Shown here: positions 1 to 8,200 of the stretch, piece by piece
Position numbering within the stretch: position 1 is the stretch's first letter
Layout: the number at the start of each line of letters is the position of its first letter
Assembly: GCF_023283895.1 (NCBI RefSeq)
Contig: NZ_JAKILB010000006.1
Coordinates: forward strand, 283,163 to 347,162
Direction of reading: 5' to 3'
DNA: 64,000 bases
From: Shewanella pneumatophori
GTDB taxonomy: Bacteria > Pseudomonadota > Gammaproteobacteria > Enterobacterales > Shewanellaceae
The notes under the pieces: model-generated
Databases searched by the model: none
Told to the model about the DNA's origin: nothing
What the model saw: only the letters and a program-made list of their open reading frames with translations
Translations under genes and position numbers: made by a program

Positions 1-909
1 GGTGTTTCTAAAAAGCTTGCTCATGCATTAGTTGATTTGAATAAAGCGCGCAGCTTTGGCCAGAAAATGGCGATCTTCCGTCGGTTAGGATTAAAAGATC
101 TGTTGCCGGTTCCGCCTGCAGTGGCTGAATACTCAACAGGCTTGTCGATGGGGCAAACCGCTGAGCAGATGGCAAAGACCTACAATATTAGCCGTGCTGA
201 TCAAGACGCTTTAGCTCATCGTTCTCACTCTTTGGCTACAGAAACCTGGAATGCAGGTAAGTTAGCTGAAGAAGTGATGACAGCCCACGTGCCGCCATAC
301 AAGGCATTTATTGATCGCGATAACAATATTCGTGAAGACTCAAAACTTGAATCTTACGCTAAGCTGCGCCCTGCATTTGATCGTAAGCATGGCTCGGTTA
401 CTGCAGCAAATAGTACGCCGTTAACTGATGGTGCTTCAGCGGTATTGTTAATGAGCGAAGGCCGCGCTAAAGCTCTAGGTTATACACCTATTGGTTATAT
501 AAAAAGTTATGCGTTTACGGCAATTGATGTATGGCAAGACATGTTAATGGGCCCATCTTATGCAACACCGTTAGCGCTAAAGCGCGCAGGTATGGAGCTG
601 GAAGATCTTACACTTATTGAGATGCATGAAGCATTTGCGGCGCAAACACTAGCGAATATGCAGATGTTTGCTTCGAAAAAATTTGCTGCCGAAAAGCTTG
701 GCCGGAATCGTGCAATTGGTGAAATTGACATGGCTAAGTTCAATGTTCTTGGTGGCTCTCTTGCTTATGGTCATCCATTTGCTGCAACCGGTACACGCTT
801 GGTTACCCAAGTATGTCATGAGCTTAAACGCCGCGGCGGCGGTACAGGTCTCGCAACAGCATGTGCTGCGGGTGGTTTAGGTGCGGCAATGATTGTTGAG
901 GTGGAGTAA
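1..909 (+). CDS. fadI: 3-ketoacyl-CoA thiolase FadI (C-terminal part, cut by window start)
   Basis: Thiolase that cleaves 3-ketoacyl-CoA with CoA in the last step of (anaerobic) fatty-acid beta-oxidation; partner of FadJ. The reading frame is open from base 1, so only about the last 302 of roughly 436 residues are present; the nucleophilic cysteine near the N-terminus lies outside. Visible are the thiolase histidine motif [14 protein letters not shown] (His at fragment residue 258) and the C-terminal cysteine motif ATACAAGG (Cys at 288). It ends four bases before fadJ, so the two form one operon. Identity rests on these motifs and on the adjoining fadJ. Confidence 0.95.
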   Translation, partial: GVSKKLAHALVDLNKARSFGQKMAIFRRLGLKDLLPVPPAVAEYSTGLSMGQTAEQMAKTYNISRADQDALAHRSHSLATETWNAGKLAEEVMTAHVPPYKAFIDRDNNIREDSKLESYAKLRPAFDRKHGSVTAANSTPLTDGASAVLLMSEGRAKALGYTPIGYIKSYAFTAIDVWQDMLMGPSYATPLALKRAGMELEDLTLIEMHEAFAAQTLANMQMFASKKFAAEKLGRNRAIGEIDMAKFNVLGGSLAYGHPFAATGTRLVTQVCHELKRRGGGTGLATACAAGGLGAAMIVEVE

Positions 910-913
910 TCAC

Positions 914-3037
914 ATGGAAAAGACATTTAATTTAAGCCGTCGAGAAGACGGGATCGCTGTACTGACAATGGACGTGCCTGGCGAAACCATGAATACACTA
1001 CGCAGTGAATTTGGTCCGGAGATCTCTGAAGTATTAGCGGAAATCAAGTCTGATAGCAGTATTAAAGGTTTAGTGCTCATTTCTGGCAAACAAGACTCTT
1101 TTGTTGCTGGCGCTGATATTTCAATGCTTGATGCCTGCAAAACAGCTGAAGATGCAAAGTTTTTATCGCAACAAGGCCATGTGGTATTTAACGAATTAGA
1201 AAACCTTTCAATTCCGGTTGTTGCTGCGATTAACGGTGCGTGTCTTGGTGGCGGATTAGAGCTAGCGTTAGCGTGTCATAAGCGTGTGTGTTCACTGCAT
1301 CCTAAAACTATGATGGGGGTGCCAGAAGTTCAATTAGGTTTATTACCAGGTGGTGGCGGTACTCAGCGTTTACCGCGGTTAGTTGGTGTGACTAAAGCAC
1401 TGGATATGATGCTAACGGGTAAGCAACTTCGTCCTAAGCAAGCTGTAAAGTTGGGTCTTGTCGATGATGCTGTACCCGAGTCTATTTTATTGCGTACTGC
1501 AGTCGAAATGGCGTTGGCCGATAAGCGCCCAACAAAGAAAAAGAAACAGTCCATCGTTAACCAAGTGCTTGAAGGCACCAGCGCTGGACGAAATATCATT
1601 TTTGATCAAGCTACAAAACAAGTCGCTAAGAAAACCCAAGGTAATTATCCTGCGCCAAACAAGATTATTGATTGTGTTCGACAAGGTATGACTAAAGGCA
1701 TGATAAAAGGCCTTGAGGTTGAAGCCAGCCATTTTGCTGAACTTGTTATGTCAAAAGAATCTGCAGCGCTACGCAGTATTTTCTTTGCTACAACTGAGAT
1801 GAAAAAGGAAACTGGCGCAGGTGATGTTGAGCCACGGCAGGTTAAAAAGGCAATGGTACTCGGTGGTGGGCTTATGGGGGGGGGTATTGCCTCTGTAACC
1901 ACGACTAAAGCAAAGATCCCAGCTCGAGTTAAAGACATTAATGAAGCTGGGCTGAGTAACGCATTAGCCTATGCATATAAATTGTTAGATAAAGGCGTTA
2001 AGCGTCGCCATATGACGCCAGCTGTACGTGATAACACTATGGCATTGATGACAACCACAACAGAATATAAAGGCATTAAAGATGCCGATATTGTTGTTGA
2101 AGCTGTGTTTGAAGATTTAGCCCTCAAGCATCAAATGGTTAAAGATGTTGAGCGTGAGTGTGGTGAAAATACTATTTTTGCATCGAACACGTCATCTTTG
2201 CCGATATCACAGATCGCAGAGGTGGCTAGTCGACCAGAAAATGTCATTGGTTTGCACTACTTTTCGCCAGTTGAAAAAATGCCTTTAGTTGAAGTCATTG
2301 CACATGAAAAAACATCGGCTGAAACCATTGCGACTACGGTAGCATTTGCGAAAAAACAAGGTAAGACGCCAATCGTAGTTCAAGACGGTGCAGGTTTTTA
2401 TGTTAACCGTATTTTAGCCTTGTATATGAATGAGGCCGCGCAATTACTGTTAGAAGGGCAGAGCGTTGAGCACCTTGATAAGGCACTGGTTAAGTTTGGC
2501 TTTCCTGTTGGGCCCATGACATTGCTCGATGAGGTCGGGATTGATGTAGGAGCTAAGATCTCACCGATTCTAGAGAATGAGTTAGGTGAGCGCTTTATGG
2601 CACCTGCCGCGTTTGACAAGTTGCTTGCCGATGATCGTAAAGGCCGTAAAAATGGCAAAGGTTTCTATCTCTATGGTGGTAAAAAGAAGACTAAAGAAGT
2701 AGATGAAACAGTCTATAGCGTTTTGGGTTTAAAACCTGGTGTTGACACTGAAGCTTCAGAAGTCGCTCAGCGCTGCGTGGTACAAATGCTCAATGAAGCG
2801 GTTCGCTGTTTAGATGAAGGCATTATTGCTTCAGCTAGAGATGGTGATATCGGTGCTATTTTCGGCATTGGGTTCCCACCATTCTTAGGCGGCCCTTTCC
2901 ACTATATCGATACATTAGGCGCAGGTAATTTGGTTAAGATGTTAGAAAATTATCAAACGCGATATGGCGACCGATTTGAGCCAGCCGCAAAACTCAAGCA
3001 GATGGCCAGTGAAGGAACCCGTTTTTTCGATGCTTAA
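914..3037 (+). CDS. fadJ: Fatty acid oxidation complex alpha subunit FadJ
   Basis: Multifunctional enoyl-CoA hydratase / 3-hydroxyacyl-CoA dehydrogenase (707 aa), the partner of FadI. The N-terminal crotonase domain (about residues 1-190) shows the oxyanion-hole loops FVAGADIS and GACLGGGLELALAC. The NAD-binding fold starts near residue 314 with VLGGGLMGGGIA, and the dehydrogenase motif GLHYFSPVEKMPLVEV lies near 447. The ATG at 914 was preferred to an upstream in-frame TTG at 893 because it follows the fadI stop by four bases and gives the family length. A terminator follows at 3119. Confidence 0.97.
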   Translation: MEKTFNLSRREDGIAVLTMDVPGETMNTLRSEFGPEISEVLAEIKSDSSIKGLVLISGKQDSFVAGADISMLDACKTAEDAKFLSQQGHVVFNELENLSIPVVAAINGACLGGGLELALACHKRVCSLHPKTMMGVPEVQLGLLPGGGGTQRLPRLVGVTKALDMMLTGKQLRPKQAVKLGLVDDAVPESILLRTAVEMALADKRPTKKKKQSIVNQVLEGTSAGRNIIFDQATKQVAKKTQGNYPAPNKIIDCVRQGMTKGMIKGLEVEASHFAELVMSKESAALRSIFFATTEMKKETGAGDVEPRQVKKAMVLGGGLMGGGIASVTTTKAKIPARVKDINEAGLSNALAYAYKLLDKGVKRRHMTPAVRDNTMALMTTTTEYKGIKDADIVVEAVFEDLALKHQMVKDVERECGENTIFASNTSSLPISQIAEVASRPENVIGLHYFSPVEKMPLVEVIAHEKTSAETIATTVAFAKKQGKTPIVVQDGAGFYVNRILALYMNEAAQLLLEGQSVEHLDKALVKFGFPVGPMTLLDEVGIDVGAKISPILENELGERFMAPAAFDKLLADDRKGRKNGKGFYLYGGKKKTKEVDETVYSVLGLKPGVDTEASEVAQRCVVQMLNEAVRCLDEGIIASARDGDIGAIFGIGFPPFLGGPFHYIDTLGAGNLVKMLENYQTRYGDRFEPAAKLKQMASEGTRFFDA

Positions 3038-3118
3038 GCAAATAAGTATCGATGTACCGAACAATGCTATTGCACAAAGAAAGTACTTGCTTTAGCTAAA
3101 CTGATACTGTTTGAATTA

Positions 3119-3150
3119 ACAAGGCGGCAACATTTTGCCGTCTTTTTTTG
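3119..3150 (+). terminator. Rho-independent terminator of fadIJ
   Basis: Stem GGCGGCAA / TTGCCGTC (one G-T pair) with a four-base loop, followed by seven T residues, 82 bases after the fadJ stop. Confidence 0.85.
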
Positions 3151-3204
3151 TGCCAAAGGTAAGGGGGTGCCTAAAAAACATTCTCTTTTAATGTGTTTTG
3201 TCTA

Positions 3205-3210
3205 TATAAT
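3205..3210 (+). promoter_or_regulatory. Candidate -10 box for the 66-aa membrane protein
   Basis: A perfect TATAAT hexamer lies 56 bases before the GTG start at 3266 and after the fadIJ terminator. No good -35 hexamer is visible at 17 bases upstream, so this is a suggestion only. Confidence 0.35.
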
Positions 3211-3265
3211 GACCGCCTTGGCTATGGCTAGGATGGCAAGCTTATTTGAAGTGAGGTGTAGATAA

Positions 3266-3466
3266 GTGGAATTTGTTATTGGATTTATATTAGTTTATTC
3301 AAGTTACTTGCTCGGAAACTCTGCGTTCAATGCAGGATTGCCAGTTAAACGCTGGGCGTTATTAGGCTTAGCGGTAGGTCCTGTAGCCTATCCGCTACTG
3401 AACTCACATAAACAGCTGGCTTACCGCAAAGCGATGGGAAAGCAGGGCATACTCATACGTTTATAG
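3266..3466 (+). CDS. Small membrane protein, function unknown
   Basis: 66-residue protein with a GTG start preceded by GAGG about nine bases upstream. It has a hydrophobic N-terminal segment (residues 2-20), a second one around 30-45 (ALLGLAVGPVAYPLL), and a basic tail (HKQLAYRKAMGKQ). That pattern predicts an inner-membrane protein with one or two crossings. It has its own possible promoter between the fadIJ terminator and the gene, and shares the terminator at 3564 with the opposite-strand cassette. I do not recognise a named family. The good ribosome-binding site and codon pattern support it being real. Confidence 0.7.
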   Translation: MEFVIGFILVYSSYLLGNSAFNAGLPVKRWALLGLAVGPVAYPLLNSHKQLAYRKAMGKQGILIRL

Positions 3467-3563
3467 CTTAATGGATATGATTATTCATTTTAGGTTCTTA
3501 CTCACTGCACCTAGCGAAATATTTATGATTGAATTGAAGCAATATGGCTGAGTAGAACATAAC

Positions 3564-3588
3564 AAAAAAGGAGCTTAGGCTCCTTTTT
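3564..3588. terminator. Bidirectional terminator between the 66-aa gene and the repeat cassette
   Basis: Symmetric hairpin AAAAAGGAGC / GCTCCTTTTT with loop TTAG. It gives a U-tract on both strands, closing the plus-strand 66-aa gene and the minus-strand cassette that ends at 3638. Confidence 0.85.
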
Positions 3589-3637
3589 GTTATTCATTAA
3601 CCACTTAGGTCGTCATCAATTACTTTAAGGTAATCGA

Positions 3638-3754
3638 CTAATTCCACCAACCTTTTGCTGGAATAACTTCTAAATGGTTCAAGCCTTCTGGAAGCTGAAC
3701 TTTTTTACGAGCAGGCTTTGCTAATCCAAATATTTTCATTAATGAATCAAACAT
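3638..3754 (-). CDS. 38-residue small protein, copy 2 of a tandem pair (unknown)
   Basis: Short ORF preceded by a strong site (GAGAGGT, six bases before ATG). The product starts MFDSLMKIFGLAKPARKK and ends LEVIPAKGWWN. It is paralogous to the ORF at 3786-3902: 26 of 38 residues are identical and the last nine are identical. The first half could form a short amphipathic helix followed by a basic patch (R16-K18); the C-terminus is Gly-Trp-Trp-Asn. There is no signal peptide and no cysteine. It is the last gene of the minus-strand cassette, before the terminator at 3564-3588. Conservation between the two copies at the protein level argues for a translated product. Function unknown; a peptide precursor, a membrane-associated small protein or a partner of the repeat protein are all possible. 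Confidence 0.72.
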   Translation of the reverse strand: MFDSLMKIFGLAKPARKKVQLPEGLNHLEVIPAKGWWN

Positions 3755-3785
3755 AATTTCACCTCTCTGTCTTTCATTTTTAGCT

Positions 3786-3902
3786 TTAGTTCCACCAACC
3801 CTTGGCTGGAATAACTTTTAAATTGTTTAGTCCTGCAGGTAGAGGCTCCTTCTTACGAACAGGCTTCTCGAATCCTAGGGCTTTAATAATTGAATCAAAC
3901 AT
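3786..3902 (-). CDS. 38-residue small protein, copy 1 of a tandem pair (unknown)
   Basis: Short ORF starting 15 bases after the stop of the 13-residue-repeat gene, with a good ribosome-binding site (GGGAG, seven bases before ATG). The product begins MFDSIIKALGFEKPVRKK and ends LKVIPAKGWWN. Differences from the second copy fall in the N-terminal helix and mid region, while VIPAKGWWN is invariant. The start-to-start distance of 148 bases and matching flanks show a tandem duplication. Tight spacing implies co-transcription with the repeat gene. No family recognised. Confidence 0.75.
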   Translation of the reverse strand: MFDSIIKALGFEKPVRKKEPLPAGLNNLKVIPAKGWWN

Positions 3903-3917
3903 AATCAAACTCCCTAC

Positions 3918-5111
3918 TTAAGCAGTTACTTGATTAATAAACTTGATGTTCGGGATAGCTGCTGTTTGAACTGGCTTAAACTTAATGTTCGGGATAGCTG
4001 CTGTTTGAACAGGCTTAAACTTGTTGTTTGGGATAACAGCAGTTTGAACAGGCTTAAACTTGATGTTCGGGATAGCAGCAGTTTGAACAGGCTTAAACTT
4101 AATGTTCGGGATAGCTGCAGTTTGAACAGGCTTGAACTTAATGTTCGGGATAGCTGCTGTTTGAACAGGCTTAAACTTAATGTTCGGGATAGCTGCAGTT
4201 TGAACTGGCTTAAACTTAATGTTCGGGATAGCTGCTGTTTGTAGTGGCTTAAACTTAATGTTCGGGATAGCTGCTGTTTGTAGTGGCTTAAACTTAATGT
4301 TCGGAATAGCAGCAGTTTGAACAGGCTTGAACTTAATGTTCGGGATAGCTGCAGTTTGAACAGGCTTGAACTTGATGTTCGGGATAGCAGCAGTTTGAAC
4401 AGGCTTAAACTTAATATTCGGGATAGCTGCAGTTTGAACAGGCTTGAACTTGATGTTCGGGATAGCTGCAGTTTGAACAGGCTTGAACTTGATGTTCGGG
4501 ATAGCTGCAGTTTGAACAGGCTTAAACTTAATATTCGGGATAGCTGCAGTTTGAACAGGCTTAAACTTGATATTCGGGATAGCTGCTGTTTGCATAGGCT
4601 TGAACTTGATGTTCGGGATAGCTGCAGTTTGAGCAGGCTTGAACTTGATGTTCGGGATAGCTGCAGTTTGAGCAGGCTTGAACTTGATGTTCGGGATAGC
4701 TGCTGTTTGCACAGGCTTAAACTTGATGTTCGGGATAGCTGCTGTTTGCACAGGCTCAAACTTGATGTTCGGGATAGCAGCAGTTTGAACAGGCTTGAAC
4801 TTAATGTTTGGGATAGCAGCAGTTTGAACAGGCTTAAACTTAATGTTCGGGATAGCAGCAGTTTGTACAGGCTTAAACTTAATGTTTGGGATAGCAGCAG
4901 TTTGAACAGGCTTAAACTTAATGTTTGGGATAGCTGCGGTTTCTACTGACTTAAACTTGATGTTTGGAATACCAGCTAACAGACTAATCTGGCTAGTTTC
5001 TACTGAATTAACATGAAGAGATGTTATCTCTAAGCTATTTTGAGACGCTGTAGCTGAAAATGCGCCAACAAGTGCAACAGATGTAATTAATCCTTTAATT
5101 GTGTTTTTCAT
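3918..5111 (-). CDS. Secreted protein made of 27 tandem 13-residue repeats (unknown family)
   Basis: 397-residue protein. Residues 1-22 form a Sec signal peptide ending in ATA before SQ. Residues 23-46 are a unique spacer, and residues 47-397 are exactly 27 consecutive 13-residue units with consensus AIPNIKFKPVQTA. Unit 1 (GIPNIKFKSVETA) and unit 27 (AIPNIKFINQVTA) are degenerate caps. Internal changes are few: E for K in unit 6; A, M or L for V in units 8-10 and 18-19; VIPNNKF in unit 25. Each unit normally has two lysines and no acid, so the secreted protein is strongly basic; there is no cysteine. The start at 5111 was chosen over 5126 because the Shine-Dalgarno GAGAAGG lies between them. 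Possible roles: matrix or surface polymer-binding protein, beta-solenoid or amyloid-like fibre, or multi-copy peptide precursor. None can be assigned from sequence. Confidence 0.85.
   Translation of the reverse strand: MKNTIKGLITSVALVGAFSATASQNSLEITSLHVNSVETSQISLLAGIPNIKFKSVETAAIPNIKFKPVQTAAIPNIKFKPVQTAAIPNIKFKPVQTAAIPNIKFKPVQTAAIPNIKFEPVQTAAIPNIKFKPVQTAAIPNIKFKPAQTAAIPNIKFKPAQTAAIPNIKFKPMQTAAIPNIKFKPVQTAAIPNIKFKPVQTAAIPNIKFKPVQTAAIPNIKFKPVQTAAIPNIKFKPVQTAAIPNIKFKPVQTAAIPNIKFKPVQTAAIPNIKFKPLQTAAIPNIKFKPLQTAAIPNIKFKPVQTAAIPNIKFKPVQTAAIPNIKFKPVQTAAIPNIKFKPVQTAAIPNIKFKPVQTAVIPNNKFKPVQTAAIPNIKFKPVQTAAIPNIKFINQVTA
3921..4973 (-). repeat. Tandem array of 27 in-frame 39-bp units
   Basis: The coding repeat of the secreted protein at the DNA level. 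The period is exactly 39 bases throughout (1053 bases = 27 units). Most differences between units are synonymous, for example GCTGCT, GCTGCA or GCAGCA at the Ala-Ala junction and TTAAACTTAATG against TTGAACTTGATG on the plus strand. There are no spacers, so it is not a CRISPR array. Confidence 0.95.
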
Positions 5112-5114
5112 TTT

Positions 5115-5172
5115 GTACCTTCTCATAGAGTATTAAATATAAAGTTATATTCTTGACTTAATGAAAAGGTAC
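5115..5172 (-). promoter_or_regulatory. 5' leader hairpin that buries the Shine-Dalgarno of the repeat gene
   Basis: On the minus-strand transcript, 12 nt at 5172-5161 (GUACCUUUUCAU) pair with 12 nt at 5126-5115 (AUGAGAAGGUAC). All 12 positions pair, with a single U-G wobble, and enclose a 34-nt AU-rich loop. The second arm contains the whole Shine-Dalgarno GAGAAGG and ends three bases before the AUG at 5111. Melting or competing binding would be needed for translation, so this looks like a translational switch (thermometer, riboswitch-like or RNA/protein target). The same inverted repeat could instead be a DNA operator. Confidence 0.6.
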
Positions 5173-5210
5173 TTGCAGTTGTTGTGCCAATGATAAAAGA
5201 TTGTTGTTGT

Positions 5211-8200
5211 TTAGTTTCTTGTTCCGTCAATTGGAGGCAGATATTGGTTATTTGCGTCTAGGCGTAATAGCTTGGTAAATTCGGATTCAGTGACAGCTTT
5301 ACTAAATATATAACCTTGGATCTCTTCACACTTAAGAGCCTTTAATATATTAAGCTGAGAGGTTTCTTCAACGCCTTCGCCAACTACAGAAAGCCCCATG
5401 TTATGGGCGATAGTGATAATTGAATCCACCATTTTTAAATCGCGATCTGATTTATCAATGTCATCAACAAATGCTTTATCAATTTTTAATGTATGGATAG
5501 GAAATTGCTTTAAATAAGATAATGAAGAATAGCCAGTACCAAAATCATCTAGTGCTAAACTCACTCCCATTTTAGCAAGTTGCTGCATTACCTTTATGGC
5601 TTTTTCTGGTTCTCTAATTACCGTGCCTTCGGTTATTTCTAACTCTAAATTAGCTGCTGGTAATTGAGTAAGTCGTAAAATTGACTCTATTCGCTGCTGA
5701 AGATCGGGTAATGCGAATTGTTTCGACGATAAATTGACGGCGACTCGACCATTAAATAAGCCCTGACTTCGCCATTTCTGCGCTGCAAAACAAGCCTTTT
5801 TAAGTACATGATCACCAATTTCTACAATTAAGCCATTCTCTTCAGCCAAAGGGATAAACTTATTAGGCGGAATGAGACCGTGTTCTGGGTGATTTAAACG
5901 AACTAAAGCTTCCATCCCCGCCATTTGCCCAGACTTTAAATCAATTTTAGGTTGGTAATACACTTCAAACAGATCGTCTTTCAAGCCTTCGCGAATAAGG
6001 TTTTCAACTTCGAGCTGTCTAATAGCATTTTTATTTAGTGATTCGGAGTAAAACTGATATCTATTACCTCCGGCAGATTTTGCATGGTACATGGCAATAT
6101 CTGCTTTTCGTAAAAGAGCTTGTTCGTTCTGGTCATCTTCAGGGTAAAGCACAATACCGATACTGACACCAACAACAACTTTCTCATTGATTAATTCAAA
6201 AGGTACTTCAAAAGCATGGATAACGGTTTTAGCAATTACGGCACTCGTACCGATATCTGGATTTTTATCGATAAGAATTGCGAACTCGTCTCCGCCAAGG
6301 CGGTAAATGCTAGTATGTCCGGGTACGGCCGCTTCAATTCTTTTTGCAACTTGAATTAACAGGTCATCACCGACTTGATGACCTAAAGAGTCATTAATTT
6401 TCTTAAAGTTATCTAAATCTAATACCATTAATGTATGGTGGGAGTCTCTCTTTACTAAGTTGCCTAATGTCACCATTAAGTTTGAACGGTTGGGGAGGTT
6501 AGTGAGTAAATCATTGTTGGTAAGTTTTCTCAGTTCCTCTTCCTGTTGTTTACGGCGACTAATATCAGAAAATACCCCAACGTAGTGAGAAAGCTCTCCT
6601 TGTTCATCGTAAATAGCATCAATGGAAAGCTCCATCAGAAAACTTGTGCCATTACCTTTTAATGCTTCGACTTCATTATTCCAACGTCCTTGCTGCTTTA
6701 AGATTGAGCGGATCTGTTCGGAGTAGCTATCAGGGTATAAATCAAAGTTGAAGAGAGTGCCGGTAAACTCATTTTTGTGAAGCATGATTTGATCGCAACA
6801 TGCTTCATTGACCTCTACAAACCTAAAGTCACTATCAAGGATAAACATGCCTTCTGAAATATTTTGAATCGCGCGTTCAAATAGCTTTAGTTGCTCTTCT
6901 GCTTGTTTAAAGTGAGTGATATTTTTAATCGTGCCAGTCATTCGTAGCGCATTATCGTGCTCATCACGTTCAACAATTTTGGCTCTATCTAAAATCCACA
7001 CCCAGCCTTCAGCCTTGCCCTTAACTCGGTATGCTGCTTCAAAGTGATCGGTTTCGCCATAGAAATGTTTATTTAACGCTTCTCTAACTCTTTCTTGATC
7101 CATAGGGTGAATATTACTTTCACCACTTTCGTTTCCTGAACGCTGACCATCTTGAGGGAATTCTAATGATCCCCATATGTTAGAACGATAAATTTGACCT
7201 GTTTCAATATCCCAATCCCACATTTCATCGCCACTGCCCCATAAGGATAGTTTGAGGCGCTCTTCACTTTTAGCTATCTGTTTTTGAATTTCACGGCGAC
7301 GTAAAATTGTTCTGACTATCATGATGGATATGAGTAAGGCACAAAGGAAGTAGACGGACTTTGCTGAGTTAGATAGCCACCAAGGAGGGGTGATTTCTAT
7401 TTTTAGCTCGGTTGTTTCTCCCCGCTTACCTGTAATTGGATCTATGGCGTAAATTAAGAAGTTATATTCACCAGGAGATAGATTGGTGTAGGTTGCTGAA
7501 TTTGTGCCTTTGGAGTGTATCAAAGACTCTGAGAGCCCTTGCATTTGATACACATAGTCAATATTACTGAATGTACTACCTGGACTGTTGAAATAAATAG
7601 TAAATGGGTAGTCAGAATATTTTAATTGGATTTCAGCCGTTTTTGATAGTTGGCTCTTCAGTATACCTTGATCAACATTCTCTGAAATATTGAATATTTT
7701 AAGGTCACTTAATGTTACTTTAGGAGGAGTATTATCTCGTAGATAACTCATTAACTTATCAATTGGGATTATAGTGATACTAAAAAAACCACCAACATAG
7801 GTTTTATCATCCTTGCTCAGTATTGCATGTACATTGTATTCTTCTTGGACACCTAAATCTGTATTTACAACAAATGTTCTTTTACTATTTGTAATTATTA
7901 ATTCACTTACAGATGACGCTATGATGTTGTCAGCATTTTTTGATATCGAGAAAATTGGTTTGTTATTCTTATAAATATTTTCAATATGACCTGTATCGAC
8001 ATTTAAGGTATTTAGCCCTGTACCTGTTCCGAAGTACACTTTGTTACCACTAATTGCAAGGCTAATAACGAGTTGTTCGGAGAACACGGAGGTCACTTCA
8101 TTGTTTGCAAACCTAAAGAGTCCTCCTTGAGTTGCAATAAAAACAGTATCTCTATAGGTCTTTATTTCAAAGACAGGGTTACCTTGGTCGATTATGAATT

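Noticed and set aside
3926..4949. Long open frames on the other minus-strand frame (3926-4759) and on the plus strand (3930-4244, 4317-4949)
   Set aside because: They exist only because a 39-bp period repeats the same stop-free codons in every frame; no ribosome-binding sites, and Ser/Leu/Arg-rich products without signal or family.
3921..4973. Regularly spaced repeats as a CRISPR array
   Set aside because: The 39-bp units abut with no spacers and encode an uninterrupted protein; no cas genes nearby.
5115..5172. Inverted repeat as a terminator of the GGDEF/EAL gene
   Set aside because: It is followed directly by the start codon of the repeat gene and has no U-tract on the minus strand; Shine-Dalgarno occlusion explains its position better.
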